64,000 nt of DNA from an uncultured Sphingomonadaceae bacterium. GTDB lineage: Bacteria; Pseudomonadota; Alphaproteobacteria; Sphingomonadales; Sphingomonadaceae. Each line of letters begins with the position of its first letter. Position 1 is the stretch's first letter. The notes beneath the pieces were generated by a model. The model ran no database searches, was not told the DNA's origin, and was given only the letters and a program-made list of their open reading frames with translations. A program made the translations under genes and the position numbers. Below are positions 17,923 to 27,685 of this stretch, in pieces. The stretch lies in NCBI GenBank assembly GCA_947504025.1, contig CANNFX010000002.1:496001-560000 (forward strand), read 5' to 3'.

Positions 17923-18717
17923 TTGACCGCTGACCGGGCAGCTCTGGCAACTTTGTTGCTTGTGTTGCCAGTTGGTGTGTTGGCTCAGGACAATCGGCAC
18001 GACGTCCCGCGCGACGAAACAGCGTTCGTTTTGCAGGCTCCCGCTTCTGAGGTGGATGCCTCCTCGCCAACAACATCAGAGCGAGAGGCGCAACCGCCGC
18101 CGCGAGTGGATGCGTCTTCGAAAGTGTATTTCCCAGAGGAAATTACCCCGGAAAGCGTTGCCAGTGCGCGCGCGCGCATAGCGCAGTCAGAACAGCTTCC
18201 CCGTGAACAGCAAGGGGGAGACGGTGTCGAGCAGGTTTCCCATGATGGCAGGGGCCGGCCGGGCTTAGATCAAGTATCTGTCGGCGGTTCGAGTGGCGCG
18301 CTGGCGCAGCTTTCTGACGCCGAACGCCAAGTGCTTCTCGATGCCGTTGAAGGCACTGACATCTGTGATCAAAGCACAGACATTCCCGCGCTTCGGGAAC
18401 TGTGTGAAACCCGCTTGGAAACCCGCTCAGCAGAATTTGCGGAGAATTCCGGTAGTAGATCAGCGGAAGACAGCCTGCTCGGCGGGGGGCTGGATAGTTC
18501 CCGGCTCGCGACGCTCGAAGCAGCGATTTCTCGGTTGGCGAGCAATGCTGGCAGTGCCAACGATTTTTCTAACCAAGTGATCGCATCGGTCACGCTTGGT
18601 AATACGACGTTAAGCGACGCGCAAGCAACGTCAGCAGAGGGCGAAAACGCCAGCGAATTGTCGGAAGAGGCGCAGGCAGTGGTCTCCGCGATAGTTCAGC
18701 AAATTGGCGGAAATTAG
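17923..18717 (+). CDS. Exported protein of unknown function in the curli cluster
   Basis: A 264-residue protein starting at TTG, with a likely signal peptide (LATLLLVLPVGVLAQ). The mature part is low in hydrophobicity: a Ser/Glu/Arg-rich spacer (about 40-115), a central segment with a Cys pair (GTDICDQS and RELCETR, about residues 147 and 164), and a C-terminal region with short helices. It has no curlin repeats and none of the conserved residues I would expect of CsgE, although its place between the last curlin gene and csgH is where an accessory assembly factor would be expected. It is closely spaced with both neighbours. Function unknown; a periplasmic curli accessory role is inferred from context only. 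Confidence 0.7.
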   Translation: MTADRAALATLLLVLPVGVLAQDNRHDVPRDETAFVLQAPASEVDASSPTTSEREAQPPPRVDASSKVYFPEEITPESVASARARIAQSEQLPREQQGGDGVEQVSHDGRGRPGLDQVSVGGSSGALAQLSDAERQVLLDAVEGTDICDQSTDIPALRELCETRLETRSAEFAENSGSRSAEDSLLGGGLDSSRLATLEAAISRLASNAGSANDFSNQVIASVTLGNTTLSDAQATSAEGENASELSEEAQAVVSAIVQQIGGN

Positions 18718-18729
18718 GAACAAACGATT

Positions 18730-19095
18730 ATGCGCAATCTCTCGAAACGGCTGGCATTCATCACCCCCGCTTTTGCCCTTGCGACCGGCGGGGCGGCTAG
18801 CGCGAGCGGTGGTTCTGACCCTGAGCAGGCTTTAACGCTCAGTGTTTTGGAGAATGGCGATAATGTCGAAATTCAGTTGATCGCAGAATCAGCAATCGCT
18901 CAGCAGGTCGAATACACCGTCGAATTCGCTGGCAATTCGCGCGCGCGCCACCACGGGAACACCAGCATTCCGGCAGGCGATCGGCAGGTCCTTTCGCGGC
19001 TTAAAACCGATGCCAGCGACACATGGTGCGCGACGGTTGATGTCACCGAAGGAAGCGGCGCGCGCTACACTTTGACTGCCGGTGACTGCCCGTAA
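18730..19095 (+). CDS. csgH: CsgH-type curli chaperone
   Basis: A 121-residue periplasmic protein with a signal peptide (to about ASAS). The mature part of about 95 residues resembles the Ig-like CsgC/CsgH fold: a strand-rich chain with EYTVEFAGNSRARHHGNTSIPAGDR and two cysteines near the C-terminus (TWCATVDV and AGDCP) that could form a disulphide. In other alphaproteobacteria CsgH is the functional analogue of CsgC and prevents premature curlin amyloid formation. It lies 12 bases after the unknown exported gene and closes the cluster. The call combines sequence resemblance and gene position. Confidence 0.82.
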   Translation: MRNLSKRLAFITPAFALATGGAASASGGSDPEQALTLSVLENGDNVEIQLIAESAIAQQVEYTVEFAGNSRARHHGNTSIPAGDRQVLSRLKTDASDTWCATVDVTEGSGARYTLTAGDCP

Positions 19096-19437
19096 GACTT
19101 ATCCTGCGCGTAGTGATCGAATGAATATGAGCCGGCGCTGATTGGCGTGTTGCGCTCTTGCTGCGATGATTGAAAGCTCTCCGCTCTATGGAAATGCTTG
19201 CGAGCATGGATCGCAGCACAATTATTTTTCGGCAATGGTTACTGTGTGATCAGCCATATTGGTTGTTCATTGAGCGGTGCGGGTGAGCGGGTTTGATAGC
19301 TGCCGCTGGCGTGGGTGACGTTAAGGACGATCACGCACCAATCCACCATTTATCATAATAAATGAATAGGTTGGTAACTTTACAACTCTTTTGAGCCGGT
19401 CATCCTTGCGCTGTGTTTGAATTCACAGGAGCAAGCG
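19096..19437. other. Intergenic region between the curli cluster and the RHS island
   Basis: About 340 bases without a convincing gene. A short palindromic AT-rich segment (ATTTAT-CATA-ATAAAT, about 19350-19367) and a downstream GGAG ribosome-binding site at 19427-19430 suggest the promoter region for the RHS island. No terminator with a T-tract is visible after csgH. Confidence 0.4.
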
Positions 19438-19668
19438 ATGATTCTCAAGAACATTACCGCAGCGAGCGCTTTGGCGCTGATGGTCGGAGCGGGATTTTCC
19501 ATGCCCGCATCAGCCGACGAGACGATCAAATACACTTATGATGCGCGCGGGCGCCTCGTGAAGGTGGAGCGGACTGGCACCGTCAATCACGGCGTGACGA
19601 CCCAGTACACGCTCGACGATGCGGATAATCGCGAGAAGGTGAAAACCACCGGGGCTCCCACTTCCTGA
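19438..19668 (+). CDS. Small exported YD-repeat-like protein
   Basis: A 77-residue protein with a Sec signal peptide (MILKNITAASALALMVGAGF.., cleavage near ASA-D) and a mature part that reads as one and a half RHS/YD repeats: YTYDARGRLVKVERTG and YTLDDADNREKVKTTG. The ATG at 19438 follows GGAG 7 bases upstream. A Rho-independent terminator follows it, separating it from the large RHS genes. It could be a free-standing shell fragment, a chaperone-like piece, or the remnant 5' end of an older RHS gene. Its clean start, signal peptide and terminator favour a functional gene. Confidence 0.7.
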   Translation: MILKNITAASALALMVGAGFSMPASADETIKYTYDARGRLVKVERTGTVNHGVTTQYTLDDADNREKVKTTGAPTS

Positions 19669-19683
19669 CAAATGAACGGGCAG

Positions 19684-19704
19684 CCCGCTTTTCTAGCGGG
19701 TTTT
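19684..19704 (+). terminator. Rho-independent terminator after the small YD protein
   Basis: A 6-bp stem CCCGCT/AGCGGG with a 5-base TTTCT loop and a TTTT tail, 16 bases after the stop codon. It isolates the 77-residue protein from the RHS pair that follows. Confidence 0.8.
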
Positions 19705-19747
19705 GTGCACGGCAGGCGTGCAGCGACAAACAGGGAAACGATATTCA

Positions 19748-21724
19748 ATGATTACCAAGACCAATCCAACTCGTCACAATCTACCAAGAGCATCGCGCTT
19801 CATTCTGCTCGCCGGAACGGCGGTTTGTTTAGCCGGTTTTTCGGGAACGGCCCATGCGGCTTGGGAGAGGGTGGAAATCGAATGTGGCGGAGCAGCCTAT
19901 TTACCGGCAGCACCAGTGCCGCCTGAAAAGTTTGCCAAGAGCCCTGGCGATGTGGACATGCGCACCGGCCGGCTGATGTACTCCTCGACCGACTTGGCGA
20001 TTGGCGGCGATGAAGATGGCATTTCGTTTGGACGCGAGCCCTTTCCGTTCTTGCACACGGCGAATGTGAAGAACGGCCCTGGCGAGTTCGGAGGTTTGAC
20101 CCATAATTGGCGTTTTACGTTCACTGAAAGCCGAGTTCAGACCTGTGAGTCGGGCAATATCAATGATGACGACTACAGGGTTGTGGCGAGCTATGGCGGA
20201 CAAAATGCCACTTTCCGTGAATACTACGACCCGCAAGATTTCTGGATGACCTCAAACGGCACTTATGGCCGCTTAGAGTTTGATTATGATTCGGGAATTA
20301 GCCCTCAAAGACCAGATAAATACTACTTCTTCACATCAGACGGTACCAAGGTAACTTCGCGAGACATGCCGGGGAATGATGGATGCGGCGGAACGAATGA
20401 GAAATGCGTGTTCGCTTCCGAGGTGTTGAAACCAAACGGCACAAAATACACACTGACATATGACACGGCATTCCCGCCAAATTTGCGTAGCATCAACAGC
20501 AATCGTGGCTACGCAGTGGTCCTTGAATACTCCAGCCTCGGTGTGGGCAACAAGGACGTCGTGACCAAGGCTTGCGCAGTCAATCTCGCTCAGAATTACA
20601 TCGATCCGACGTCAACTTCGCCAACCTGCCCTTCAGGAGTGGCGACAGCAACCTACAGTTATACATTGGGCAAGCTGTCGAGCTACGTCGATCAGGGCGG
20701 CGTCTCGACGAACATTGGCGCCGACCTGACGGAACTTTACTTGCCTGGTGAGGCTGATCCGTATGTGAGGAACACGATTGATTCTACGACCTCTCCGACC
20801 ATTCTTTTTGTGACCCGCCAAGAATTCAGCCCAGATTCTGGAGGCACTCGAACATATGACTACGAATGGGATTGGGTCGGGAACGGAACATCCGCGAGTA
20901 TCGCGGGAGGCGATTACACGGATAATGAGGGCAATGAGGTTCAGGTTAGGTATGGTCAGTATCTAAATCCCGTTATCTCAGCTCAAGATCCCACCGTGTA
21001 CGTAACCGCAGGGCCGGAGACGATTATCGACGAGCTAGGCCGGACGACTACGGCAAATTACTGCACAAACATCTCATCGAATGGTACCCGCTGCACGCTA
21101 CACCCTCCTCTGACGATTACATCACCTGAGGGGAACCGGCGCGAATTCACCTATAGCAGCGGCAATCTTGTGACGCAGGTTGAGCACGTGCCGGACTCGA
21201 CGCGCGGCGGATCAAATCGGACCGAGAGCACGATTTATGGTGCTGGCTGCGCTTATAACTCAGCCTGCTTCAAGAAGCCGACGTCCGTTACCGACGCGAT
21301 GGGAAACACGACGAACTTCACCTACGACACAGCCCATGGCGGCTTGCTAACCGAGATGCAGCCTGCGCCTGCGGCAAACGCTGCTCGTCCGCTGAAGGTC
21401 AATACCTGGGTGCAGAAGAGCGCCTATATCAAGAACAGCAGCGGTACGCTGGTGGCAGCATCTCCGCCGGTCTGGGTGCTTGATACTGAGACCGTTTGCG
21501 AGACAGCGACCGGGGCCAATCCTGCGGCCACTTGCGCCTCAGGCACGACCCACACGGTGACATCCTATGAGTACGGCGCAAACGGTACGGCCGACAATCT
21601 CCTCGTCCAGAAGGTCAAGGTAACTGCAGGCACTGAGAAGCGCTGCACAACCTTCACCTATGACGACCGCGGCCGTGTAATTGCCGAGAGCCAACCATTA
21701 GCCAACACGGGGAGCTGCACATGA
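19748..21724 (+). CDS. Exported RHS protein, N-terminal (shell) half
   Basis: A 658-residue protein with a long signal peptide ([21 protein letters not shown], about residues 18-36). It begins with a DUF6531-like segment typical of RHS N-termini ([18 protein letters not shown], then [11 protein letters not shown]), and the C-terminal third has YD-type strands ([44 protein letters not shown]). The ATG at 19748 is chosen because the signal peptide begins soon after it. The stop overlaps the next start as ATGA. Normally these two parts are one polypeptide; here the RHS protein is split into two separately exported chains, probably a stable arrangement because both have signal peptides. Confidence 0.85.
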   Translation: MITKTNPTRHNLPRASRFILLAGTAVCLAGFSGTAHAAWERVEIECGGAAYLPAAPVPPEKFAKSPGDVDMRTGRLMYSSTDLAIGGDEDGISFGREPFPFLHTANVKNGPGEFGGLTHNWRFTFTESRVQTCESGNINDDDYRVVASYGGQNATFREYYDPQDFWMTSNGTYGRLEFDYDSGISPQRPDKYYFFTSDGTKVTSRDMPGNDGCGGTNEKCVFASEVLKPNGTKYTLTYDTAFPPNLRSINSNRGYAVVLEYSSLGVGNKDVVTKACAVNLAQNYIDPTSTSPTCPSGVATATYSYTLGKLSSYVDQGGVSTNIGADLTELYLPGEADPYVRNTIDSTTSPTILFVTRQEFSPDSGGTRTYDYEWDWVGNGTSASIAGGDYTDNEGNEVQVRYGQYLNPVISAQDPTVYVTAGPETIIDELGRTTTANYCTNISSNGTRCTLHPPLTITSPEGNRREFTYSSGNLVTQVEHVPDSTRGGSNRTESTIYGAGCAYNSACFKKPTSVTDAMGNTTNFTYDTAHGGLLTEMQPAPAANAARPLKVNTWVQKSAYIKNSSGTLVAASPPVWVLDTETVCETATGANPAATCASGTTHTVTSYEYGANGTADNLLVQKVKVTAGTEKRCTTFTYDDRGRVIAESQPLANTGSCT

Positions 21725-24423
21725 GCATCCAGCACAAATTCTTCGCCGCAGCCTCCGTTCTCGCGCTCGCAGTTCCGGCAATGGCCCATGCGCAATCAAG
21801 CGCAGCGGCCTATACCAGCGCCACGCGTTATGACGGGGCCAATAGGGTGGTGGGCACCATTGCCCCTGACCCCGACGGCTCCGGCGCGCTTAGATATGCC
21901 GCCACCCGCACAACCTATGACGATGCAGGGCGCCCGACCAAGGTCGAGACAGGTGAACTATCGGCATGGAAAAGCGAAACTGTTGCGCCCGCAAACTGGG
22001 GCACAGACTTCACTGTCCTGTCCAGCGTGGAAACCACTTATAACGCATTAGGTCTCAAGACCCGTGAAGTGGTCAAAGGCGATGACAATGCCATCGCGGC
22101 GGCAACCGAATATAGCTACGACACTTTGGACCGTCTGCTGTGCACCAAGCAGCGGATGAACCCCAATGATATCGCCACTGTCCAAAGTGATGCCTGCACT
22201 TTGGCGGCGGAACATTCCGCTGGTGCGCCCCACGGCCCCGACCGGATCACAAAGTCCATCTATGATGATGCAGGACAAGTTCTGCAGATCAGGAAGGCGG
22301 TAGATACGTCGCTTGAATATGCCGACGTAACCGCAAGCTACAGCGATAACGGCCTGCGCACTGTGGTGATCGACGCCAATGGTAACAAGGCCGAGCTTGA
22401 ATATGATGGCCACGACCGGCTTCAAAAGTGGCTGTTCCCATCCAAGACCCGGCCGACCGGATGGGTTAATGACGAATTTCACGATGAAGCTGATGCCTTG
22501 CTAAATGCAGGCTCGGTTAACACCGCCGACTATGAAGAATACACTTACGATGCCAACGGCAACCGCACCTCGCTGAGAAAGCGCGACAACACCACGATCA
22601 ACTACGCCTATGACAAACTGAACCGCATGACGGTTAAGACCATTCCCAATCGGGGCGGCCTTTCATCTGTTCACGAGAAGGATGTCCATTACACCTATGA
22701 CAGCCGCGGCCTGCAGACGGGTGCCTACTTCGCCAGCACGTCAGGGGTGGGGATCACCAACGTCTATGATGGGTTGGGGCAAATACTCACTGCCACCGCT
22801 GACACTGACGGCACTTCGCGCACGCTCACTTACGAATATGATGACAATGGCAACCGGACGAAGATCACGCATCCCGATGCCAATTACTTCACGATGAGCT
22901 TTGACGGGCTCAACCGTCCACACCGGATCGAGACCGCCAGCGGATCGGATCTGGCGCGGTATTTCTATAATGACCGCGGGCTTCCTGATGAAATCCGGCG
23001 CTACAGCTCGGCGGCTGATCCTGCCTATACATATGACAATGTCGGGCGCCTGTCAGAGATAGATGTCCAGATCGGCAGCCCCTCGGCTGATGTAAATTGG
23101 GCGTTTACCCGCAATCCAGCAGGCCAGATCGCGACCGAGATCCGTGATAATGATCTCTATGCCTGGACGGGTCACGTCAATGTGGAGCGTGATTACGAGA
23201 CCAACGGGCTCAACCAATATACCGAAGCGGGCGCCGCAGACTTCTGCCATGATGCCAATGGCAATCTGACCGCTGATGGCACCAACGTCTACAAATATGA
23301 TGTCGAGAACCGCCTGGTTGAAAAGCGCGCGCGGACCAATACGAACTGCTCTGCGCTATCCTATGCCGGAACCATACATGCGCGGCTTTACTACGATCCG
23401 CTGGGCCGCCTGTATGAAGCGCGCGGCTATGATCATACATCGGGCAGCCTGACCGACCGCACGCGGTTCCTCTATGATGGCGATGCGCTCGTGGCCGAGT
23501 ATGATTTTAACAACACCATGCTGGCGCGCCATGTTCACGGCAATGATGTGGGCGCTGATGATCCCATCGCATCCTATTCAGGCAGCAGCGTTGCGGGCGC
23601 TAACGTCCGCTTGCTCTACGCCGATCCGCGCGGTTCGATCGTTCTGATCACAGACCGCAACGGTATCGAGGATGCGATCAACACTTATGATGAATACGGC
23701 ATTCCGCGCGCTGCCGAGCCAGGCGTAACCGACGGCAATCAGGGCCGGTTCCAATATACCGGCCAGTCATGGCTGTCAGAGATCGGCATGTATTACTACA
23801 AAGCCCGCATCTACTCGCCGACCCTCGGACGCTTCCTCCAGACCGATCCTATCGGGTATGAAGACCAGTATAATTTGTACGCCTATGTTGGGAATGATCC
23901 GATTAATATGGTGGATTTTAGTGGTGAGAAAGCTGAAGTTACTCGAAGCGGAAATAAGATCCATATTCATTTTCGCGTTGCGATTTATGGTGAGAAGGCA
24001 ACAAAGGCCCAACAGCGTCGAATCAAAAGAGTGCTTACCGAAAGTTACACCGGGAAATTTGGAAAATTTGAAGTGACTGCAACAGCAGAAGTTTTGCGAA
24101 CTGAAGGAGCTAAGCCTCCTTCTGATAAGCTCCGGCAGAATTATCCAGATCATGATTTTGTCGAGCAAGTTGCTGGTGATGGTCGTGCAAATTCCGCGAA
24201 GTTGTACGAAAGTAGCAGTGATGGTACTATCCGACATGAAGGCGGCCACTGGGCGGGCGCTGCTGATAAATATGGTGCTCTTTTTGGCAATCCTGATCCG
24301 CTCCATGCTGACGATGTTATGGCTGATAGTGCGATGCCAGTAACAGAAAAAGCAATTGCAAATATTTTGAACAAAAATGGGTTGTTGGAAGATTATGAAA
24401 GAACTGAAGAACACGGTTTCTAA
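21721..24423 (+). CDS. Exported RHS/YD-repeat protein with metzincin-like C-terminal toxin
   Basis: A 900-residue protein. Residues 1-24 are a Sec signal peptide (ending AHAQ). About residues 35-720 are YD repeats ([22 protein letters not shown] and many more). The RHS core ends with the family signature [20 protein letters not shown] and [13 protein letters not shown] around residues 690-735. The last 165 residues have different base composition and form a variable tip. The tip contains [11 protein letters not shown] (H839, E840, H843, G846, D849), which fits the metzincin zinc motif HExxHxxGxxD, with a possible Met-turn in DDVMADSA. It overlaps the upstream half by ATGA and the downstream immunity candidate by 29 bases. 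An extracellular metallopeptidase effector is inferred. Confidence 0.85.
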   Translation: MSIQHKFFAAASVLALAVPAMAHAQSSAAAYTSATRYDGANRVVGTIAPDPDGSGALRYAATRTTYDDAGRPTKVETGELSAWKSETVAPANWGTDFTVLSSVETTYNALGLKTREVVKGDDNAIAAATEYSYDTLDRLLCTKQRMNPNDIATVQSDACTLAAEHSAGAPHGPDRITKSIYDDAGQVLQIRKAVDTSLEYADVTASYSDNGLRTVVIDANGNKAELEYDGHDRLQKWLFPSKTRPTGWVNDEFHDEADALLNAGSVNTADYEEYTYDANGNRTSLRKRDNTTINYAYDKLNRMTVKTIPNRGGLSSVHEKDVHYTYDSRGLQTGAYFASTSGVGITNVYDGLGQILTATADTDGTSRTLTYEYDDNGNRTKITHPDANYFTMSFDGLNRPHRIETASGSDLARYFYNDRGLPDEIRRYSSAADPAYTYDNVGRLSEIDVQIGSPSADVNWAFTRNPAGQIATEIRDNDLYAWTGHVNVERDYETNGLNQYTEAGAADFCHDANGNLTADGTNVYKYDVENRLVEKRARTNTNCSALSYAGTIHARLYYDPLGRLYEARGYDHTSGSLTDRTRFLYDGDALVAEYDFNNTMLARHVHGNDVGADDPIASYSGSSVAGANVRLLYADPRGSIVLITDRNGIEDAINTYDEYGIPRAAEPGVTDGNQGRFQYTGQSWLSEIGMYYYKARIYSPTLGRFLQTDPIGYEDQYNLYAYVGNDPINMVDFSGEKAEVTRSGNKIHIHFRVAIYGEKATKAQQRRIKRVLTESYTGKFGKFEVTATAEVLRTEGAKPPSDKLRQNYPDHDFVEQVAGDGRANSAKLYESSSDGTIRHEGGHWAGAADKYGALFGNPDPLHADDVMADSAMPVTEKAIANILNKNGLLEDYERTEEHGF

Positions 24424-24811
24424 ACCATTTGTCGCGGCGTTTTCTTTTTTACTCCTCGGTTGCCAGATGGGAGCTGAAGATAATTGTGGTGAGACGTTTT
24501 GTTTAACAGGCGATCAAGTGGAATATTTTGAAAAGAATCAACCTACCGCCGATTTTGACTTCTATCAGGCAAAGTTCAAAGGAGTTGACATTGGCATATA
24601 TGAAGGAGATCATGCGACGCTTCCTGATGAAAAAAAACCACTGTCGGTAGAGCACGATAAGTTGTGGTTGCAGGGGTGCTTAGAGGATGTCTGCAGCATT
24701 TGGCTGGCTAAAGAGCTAGCAGTCTCGCCTAAAATGGTTGTGCTCAGCGTTCCAAAAAAACATAGAGAAGTCCTTAGTAACGTTCTACCCAATGTAGAAA
24801 TTAGAAACTGA
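24395..24811 (+). CDS. Lipoprotein, candidate immunity protein to the metzincin-like RHS tip
   Basis: A 138-residue lipoprotein. The signal peptide ends in a lipobox LLLGC, and the mature part has several cysteines ([17 protein letters not shown]). Its start overlaps the end of the toxin gene, the usual layout of RHS toxin-immunity pairs, and base composition is AT-richer than the housekeeping genes. Being lipid-anchored in the cell envelope, it would neutralise a toxin acting in the periplasm. There is no recognised immunity family; the call is from position, size, overlap and lipobox. Confidence 0.65.
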   Translation: MKELKNTVSKPFVAAFSFLLLGCQMGAEDNCGETFCLTGDQVEYFEKNQPTADFDFYQAKFKGVDIGIYEGDHATLPDEKKPLSVEHDKLWLQGCLEDVCSIWLAKELAVSPKMVVLSVPKKHREVLSNVLPNVEIRN

Positions 24812-24849
24812 GGGGATAGCTGAAAGTTTCGGGTGAACGTCAAAGTTCT

Positions 24850-24910
24850 GAGGACAGTATACTTAGTTGACACTCTTGCCGGTCTGGCCTGGCGTTGCGC
24901 AATGGCTCCG
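24850..24910 (+). mobile_element. Decayed 5' fragment 1 of an IS200-like (RAYT) transposase
   Basis: Begins with GGACAGTATACTTAGTTGA, followed by a CTCTTGCCGGTC...GCGTTGCGCAATGGCTC segment matching three later copies at about 80-90 percent by eye. The copies at 26940 and 27951 continue into the coding start of a RAYT/Y1 transposase; this one diverges just after the ATG. It directly follows the first immunity gene. Confidence 0.7.
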
Positions 24911-24951
24911 GCCCGGTCGCCAGTGCGATGAGCTGGCGGTAGGCATCCGCC

Positions 24952-25123
24952 GCATTTTCCTACTCGATCGCCGGGTGTTAATTCCCGCCGATGCCTCCGA
25001 CGATCACCACCTACCCAGCAAGCTACCTTGCCAAAATGGCGCAGCCACGGGCGGCCCTTTATTCTCTGCATGACTGTGTAACATGTGTCACTTTGCTTCA
25101 GCTACGCCGCGAGAAGTCTGAAC
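24952..25123. repeat. 172-bp direct repeat, copy 1
   Basis: An imperfect direct repeat, more than 90 percent identical by eye to 29074-29246. It contains the 20-base block TGTGTAACATGTGTCACTTT (25075-25094), which also occurs, inverted, in the lepB-pgi gap at 56648-56667. No open reading frame explains it. It ends exactly where the orphan RHS module begins. Confidence 0.8.
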
Positions 25124-25127
25124 AACT

Positions 25128-26516
25128 CGCAATCCGGCAGGCCAGATCGCGACCGAGATCCGCGATAATGATCTCTATGCCTGGACGGGTCACGTCAATG
25201 TGGAGCGTGATTACGAGACCAACGGGCTCAACCAATATGATGACACCGCTCTTACCGGCGGGCCGGTCAGCAACAACTTCTGCCATGATGGCGATGGCAA
25301 TCTGACCGCTGATGGCGGCGTGCTGGTGGGCGGTGTGCTGAACGGCAATGTCTACAAATATGATGTAGAGAACCGCCTGGTTGAAAAGCGCGCGCGGACC
25401 AACACGGACTGCTCTGCGCTATCCTATGCAGGCACGCGTCATGCGCGGCTCTATTACGATCCGCTGGGCCGCCTGTATGAAGTGCGCGGCTATGATCATA
25501 CATCGGGCAGCCTGACCGACCGCACGCGGTTCCTCTATGATGGCGATGCACTGGTGGCCGAGTATGATTTTAACAACACCATGCTGGCGCGCCATGTTCA
25601 CGGCAATGATGTGGGCGCAGATGATCCGCTGGCCTCTTATGATGGCTCCAGCGTTGCGGGCGCTAACGTCCGCTTGCTCTACGCCGATCCGCGCGGTTCG
25701 ATCGTTCTGATCACAGACCGCAACGGTATCGAGGATGCGATCAACACTTATGATGAATACGGCATTCCGCGCGCTGCCGAGCCAGGCGTAACCGACGGCA
25801 ATCAGGGCCGGTTCCAATATACGGGCCAGTCATGGCTGTCAGAGATCGGCATGTACTATTACAAAGCCCGCATCTACTCGCCAACGCTAGGCCGTTTCCT
25901 CCAGACCGATCCTATCGGATATGAAGACCAGTATAACCTCTACGCCTACGTCGGAAATGACCCGATTAATGGCGTGGATTTTACAGGAAAAGAAGTAGTC
26001 TGGCTTCCAGCGGATACGCCCTCGCAATCTGGTCAGCAAGGTGCGATAATGAAGTATCTATCGAAATCTTCAACATTTAATCAAGAATACAAAACGCTAC
26101 AGGATGCAGCTACGACTTACTATGTAGCGGTCACAACTCAAGATGTTCACAGCTACAATCCTGAAACAAAGGTGATCACAATTAATCCCGAATCGGGCCT
26201 GCGGGTGCCAGGAGGAGTACAATCACCTGCACTTGGGGCTGGTCATGAAATTAGTCATGGGGCACAACAAGAACGCAATCCTGCCGGATTTGAGCAAGAC
26301 AGGGCAGTCACGAGCTCAATTACAGTCGAAGCAGACGGAACCATCGTGATTTCAACTCCGGTTAGTAGCGAAGAGCAGCGTGCAACACGTGTTGAATCCC
26401 AAATGGCGCGCGAACTTGGTGAACCAGTCAGAGAGCGCTACCAAGACAGCTCTGGTAGTGTGACTGTGGGCTCTCCGATAGAGAGTTGTAATATTGCCAA
26501 TGGCGATGTATGCTAA
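25128..26516 (+). CDS. Orphan RHS C-terminal module with M91-like zinc protease tip
   Basis: A 5'-truncated RHS gene (best start GTG 25200, 438 residues) with no signal peptide or YD N-terminus. It joins in the middle of the RHS core ([18 protein letters not shown]), and an in-frame stop lies just upstream at 25119-25121. The core part is nearly identical in DNA to 23108-23930, and after [10 protein letters not shown] the tip is unrelated to the first one. The tip has GHEISHGAQ (H349, E350, H353) and a distal [19 protein letters not shown], which together resemble the NleD/HopH-type M91 zinc metallopeptidase tips of RHS proteins. It is likely a silent cassette that could replace the active tip by homologous recombination. 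Confidence 0.75.
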   Translation, partial: RNPAGQIATEIRDNDLYAWTGHVNVERDYETNGLNQYDDTALTGGPVSNNFCHDGDGNLTADGGVLVGGVLNGNVYKYDVENRLVEKRARTNTDCSALSYAGTRHARLYYDPLGRLYEVRGYDHTSGSLTDRTRFLYDGDALVAEYDFNNTMLARHVHGNDVGADDPLASYDGSSVAGANVRLLYADPRGSIVLITDRNGIEDAINTYDEYGIPRAAEPGVTDGNQGRFQYTGQSWLSEIGMYYYKARIYSPTLGRFLQTDPIGYEDQYNLYAYVGNDPINGVDFTGKEVVWLPADTPSQSGQQGAIMKYLSKSSTFNQEYKTLQDAATTYYVAVTTQDVHSYNPETKVITINPESGLRVPGGVQSPALGAGHEISHGAQQERNPAGFEQDRAVTSSITVEADGTIVISTPVSSEEQRATRVESQMARELGEPVRERYQDSSGSVTVGSPIESCNIANGDVC

Positions 26517-26540
26517 AGACCAAATCGATTGGAGTTAGAG

Positions 26541-26915
26541 ATGCTTAACTACCCGTCTATTCTTATAGTTGCAGCAGCGTGGTTCAATCCGTGTGGTGAG
26601 AGCAGCACAGTTGACGAACTTATCAAATCGATCGATGAAGAGATAAATCTGCCTGACAGAGCCTTCGCTCGAGCGTCTTACGCTCGATATTATAAAATCG
26701 AAGAAGTTGAACCCCAGAGAAGTGGTGGCGACAGTGTTCGTGTCGTTTGGTTAAGGTATTATGCCAAGGAATTTTCTCCTGGAGTTTATTTTGTCAAGCA
26801 AGGTGAGGATTTTCCGCGTTATCTAAAGACTGATGGTGGCTGCAGGACAATTAGAGGGGCAGTCGATGCTGCTACACGTAAGGTTCTTTTTTTAGAGTGT
26901 GGTCCCGAGAGATGA
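26541..26915 (+). CDS. Candidate immunity protein to the M91-like RHS tip
   Basis: A 124-residue protein 24 bases after the orphan toxin module, with a GGAG-type ribosome-binding site before the ATG. The N-terminus LNYPSILIVAAAWF is hydrophobic and followed by NPCGESS, so it may be exported or lipid-anchored, although the lipobox is not canonical. The rest is polar and mixed in charge. No known family is recognised; the immunity call is from its place behind the toxin tip and the parallel with the first pair. Confidence 0.55.
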   Translation: MLNYPSILIVAAAWFNPCGESSTVDELIKSIDEEINLPDRAFARASYARYYKIEEVEPQRSGGDSVRVVWLRYYAKEFSPGVYFVKQGEDFPRYLKTDGGCRTIRGAVDAATRKVLFLECGPER

Positions 26916-26939
26916 CTAGAGCGGGTTGATTGCGATTAT

Positions 26940-27099
26940 TCGAATTCCGACAATTCCGGGGACAGTATACTAAATTGACGCCCTTGCCGGTCACACCTAG
27001 CGTTGCGCGATGGCTCGTCTTGCTCGAATTGTCATCCTGGGCATTCCGCATCACATAACCCAGCGGGGCAATCGGCGCTTACCGGTGTTCTTCTCCTAA
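26940..27099 (+). mobile_element. Decayed 5' fragment 2 of a RAYT transposase
   Basis: The GGGGACAGTATACTAAATTG leader is followed by an ATG at 27010 that encodes 29 residues, MARLARIVILGIPHHITQRG and then NRRLPVFFS, before a stop. IPHHxTQRGNRR and the following VFF are the N-terminal signature of REP-associated tyrosine transposases (Y1 family). The catalytic HUH and tyrosine regions are missing, so it cannot be active. It follows the second immunity candidate. Confidence 0.8.
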
Positions 27100-27114
27100 T
27101 CGGATAACGATACC

Positions 27115-27516
27115 ATGATGGTACGGATGATAGCCTTTGTTTTTGCTAATTTGTTGCTCGCTGCATGCGCAGCGCAAACATCAAATTATCGAGCGCCGCC
27201 ACTAAAGCCTCTGATCGCTGATTGCGATAAGTCAGAGAATTGCTACCTTTTTGATGGCAGTTCTAGGAAGCAAGTCATCGCAAGCCCCGAGATTGTTGTG
27301 GAGGATTTTCGTAACCTTTGTTTAGCGGACAGCTCGATCATTGAAACAGTGCAAGACGAGCGATCCACACACTCTGGGATGCTCTTTGCTGATTGCAAAA
27401 AACAAGGCAAACGGGTCGCAAATATTACCTTGTGGTATTTTCCTGATGGAAGGTACGATTTGACACTTGAGAACTGTACTGTCTCGGATTGCGGAGAGAG
27501 ATACCGCCCGATCTAA
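27115..27516 (+). CDS. Orphan lipoprotein, possible immunity gene
   Basis: A 133-residue lipoprotein: the signal peptide is followed by a lipobox LLAAC, and the mature part has four to six cysteines (DCDKSENC, NLCLADS, ENCTVSDCGERY). Its overall layout (short, acidic to neutral, Cys pairs, envelope-anchored) resembles the immunity candidate at 24395 without obvious sequence identity. No toxin precedes it; it sits between two transposase 5' fragments. It is probably an immunity gene kept after its toxin module was lost. ATG codons at 27118 and 27127 are alternative starts. Confidence 0.55.
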   Translation: MMVRMIAFVFANLLLAACAAQTSNYRAPPLKPLIADCDKSENCYLFDGSSRKQVIASPEIVVEDFRNLCLADSSIIETVQDERSTHSGMLFADCKKQGKRVANITLWYFPDGRYDLTLENCTVSDCGERYRPI

Positions 27517-27579
27517 TTGAGGGAATGGGGTTGTGATTGCGAAATCTCAAGCCGAATTCCGAATTTTCAAAATCAGAAA

Positions 27580-27679
27580 ATTGGGAATTCCGGGGACAGT
27601 ATACTTAATTGACGTCGTTGCCGGTCACACCTAGCGTTGCGCGATGGCTCGTCTTCCTCGCATAGTCATAAGAGTGTGA
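27580..27679 (+). mobile_element. Decayed 5' fragment 3 of a RAYT transposase
   Basis: GGAATTCCGGGGACAGTATA begins the conserved block, followed by the shared leader and an ATG at 27644 encoding only MARLPRIVIRV before a stop. The leader is nearly identical to fragments 2 and 4. It follows the orphan lipoprotein gene. Confidence 0.75.
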
Positions 27680-27685
27680 TAAAAA

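Noticed and set aside
17923..18717. CsgE in the curli cluster
   Set aside because: The 264-residue protein is twice the usual CsgE length and shows none of the CsgE sequence features.
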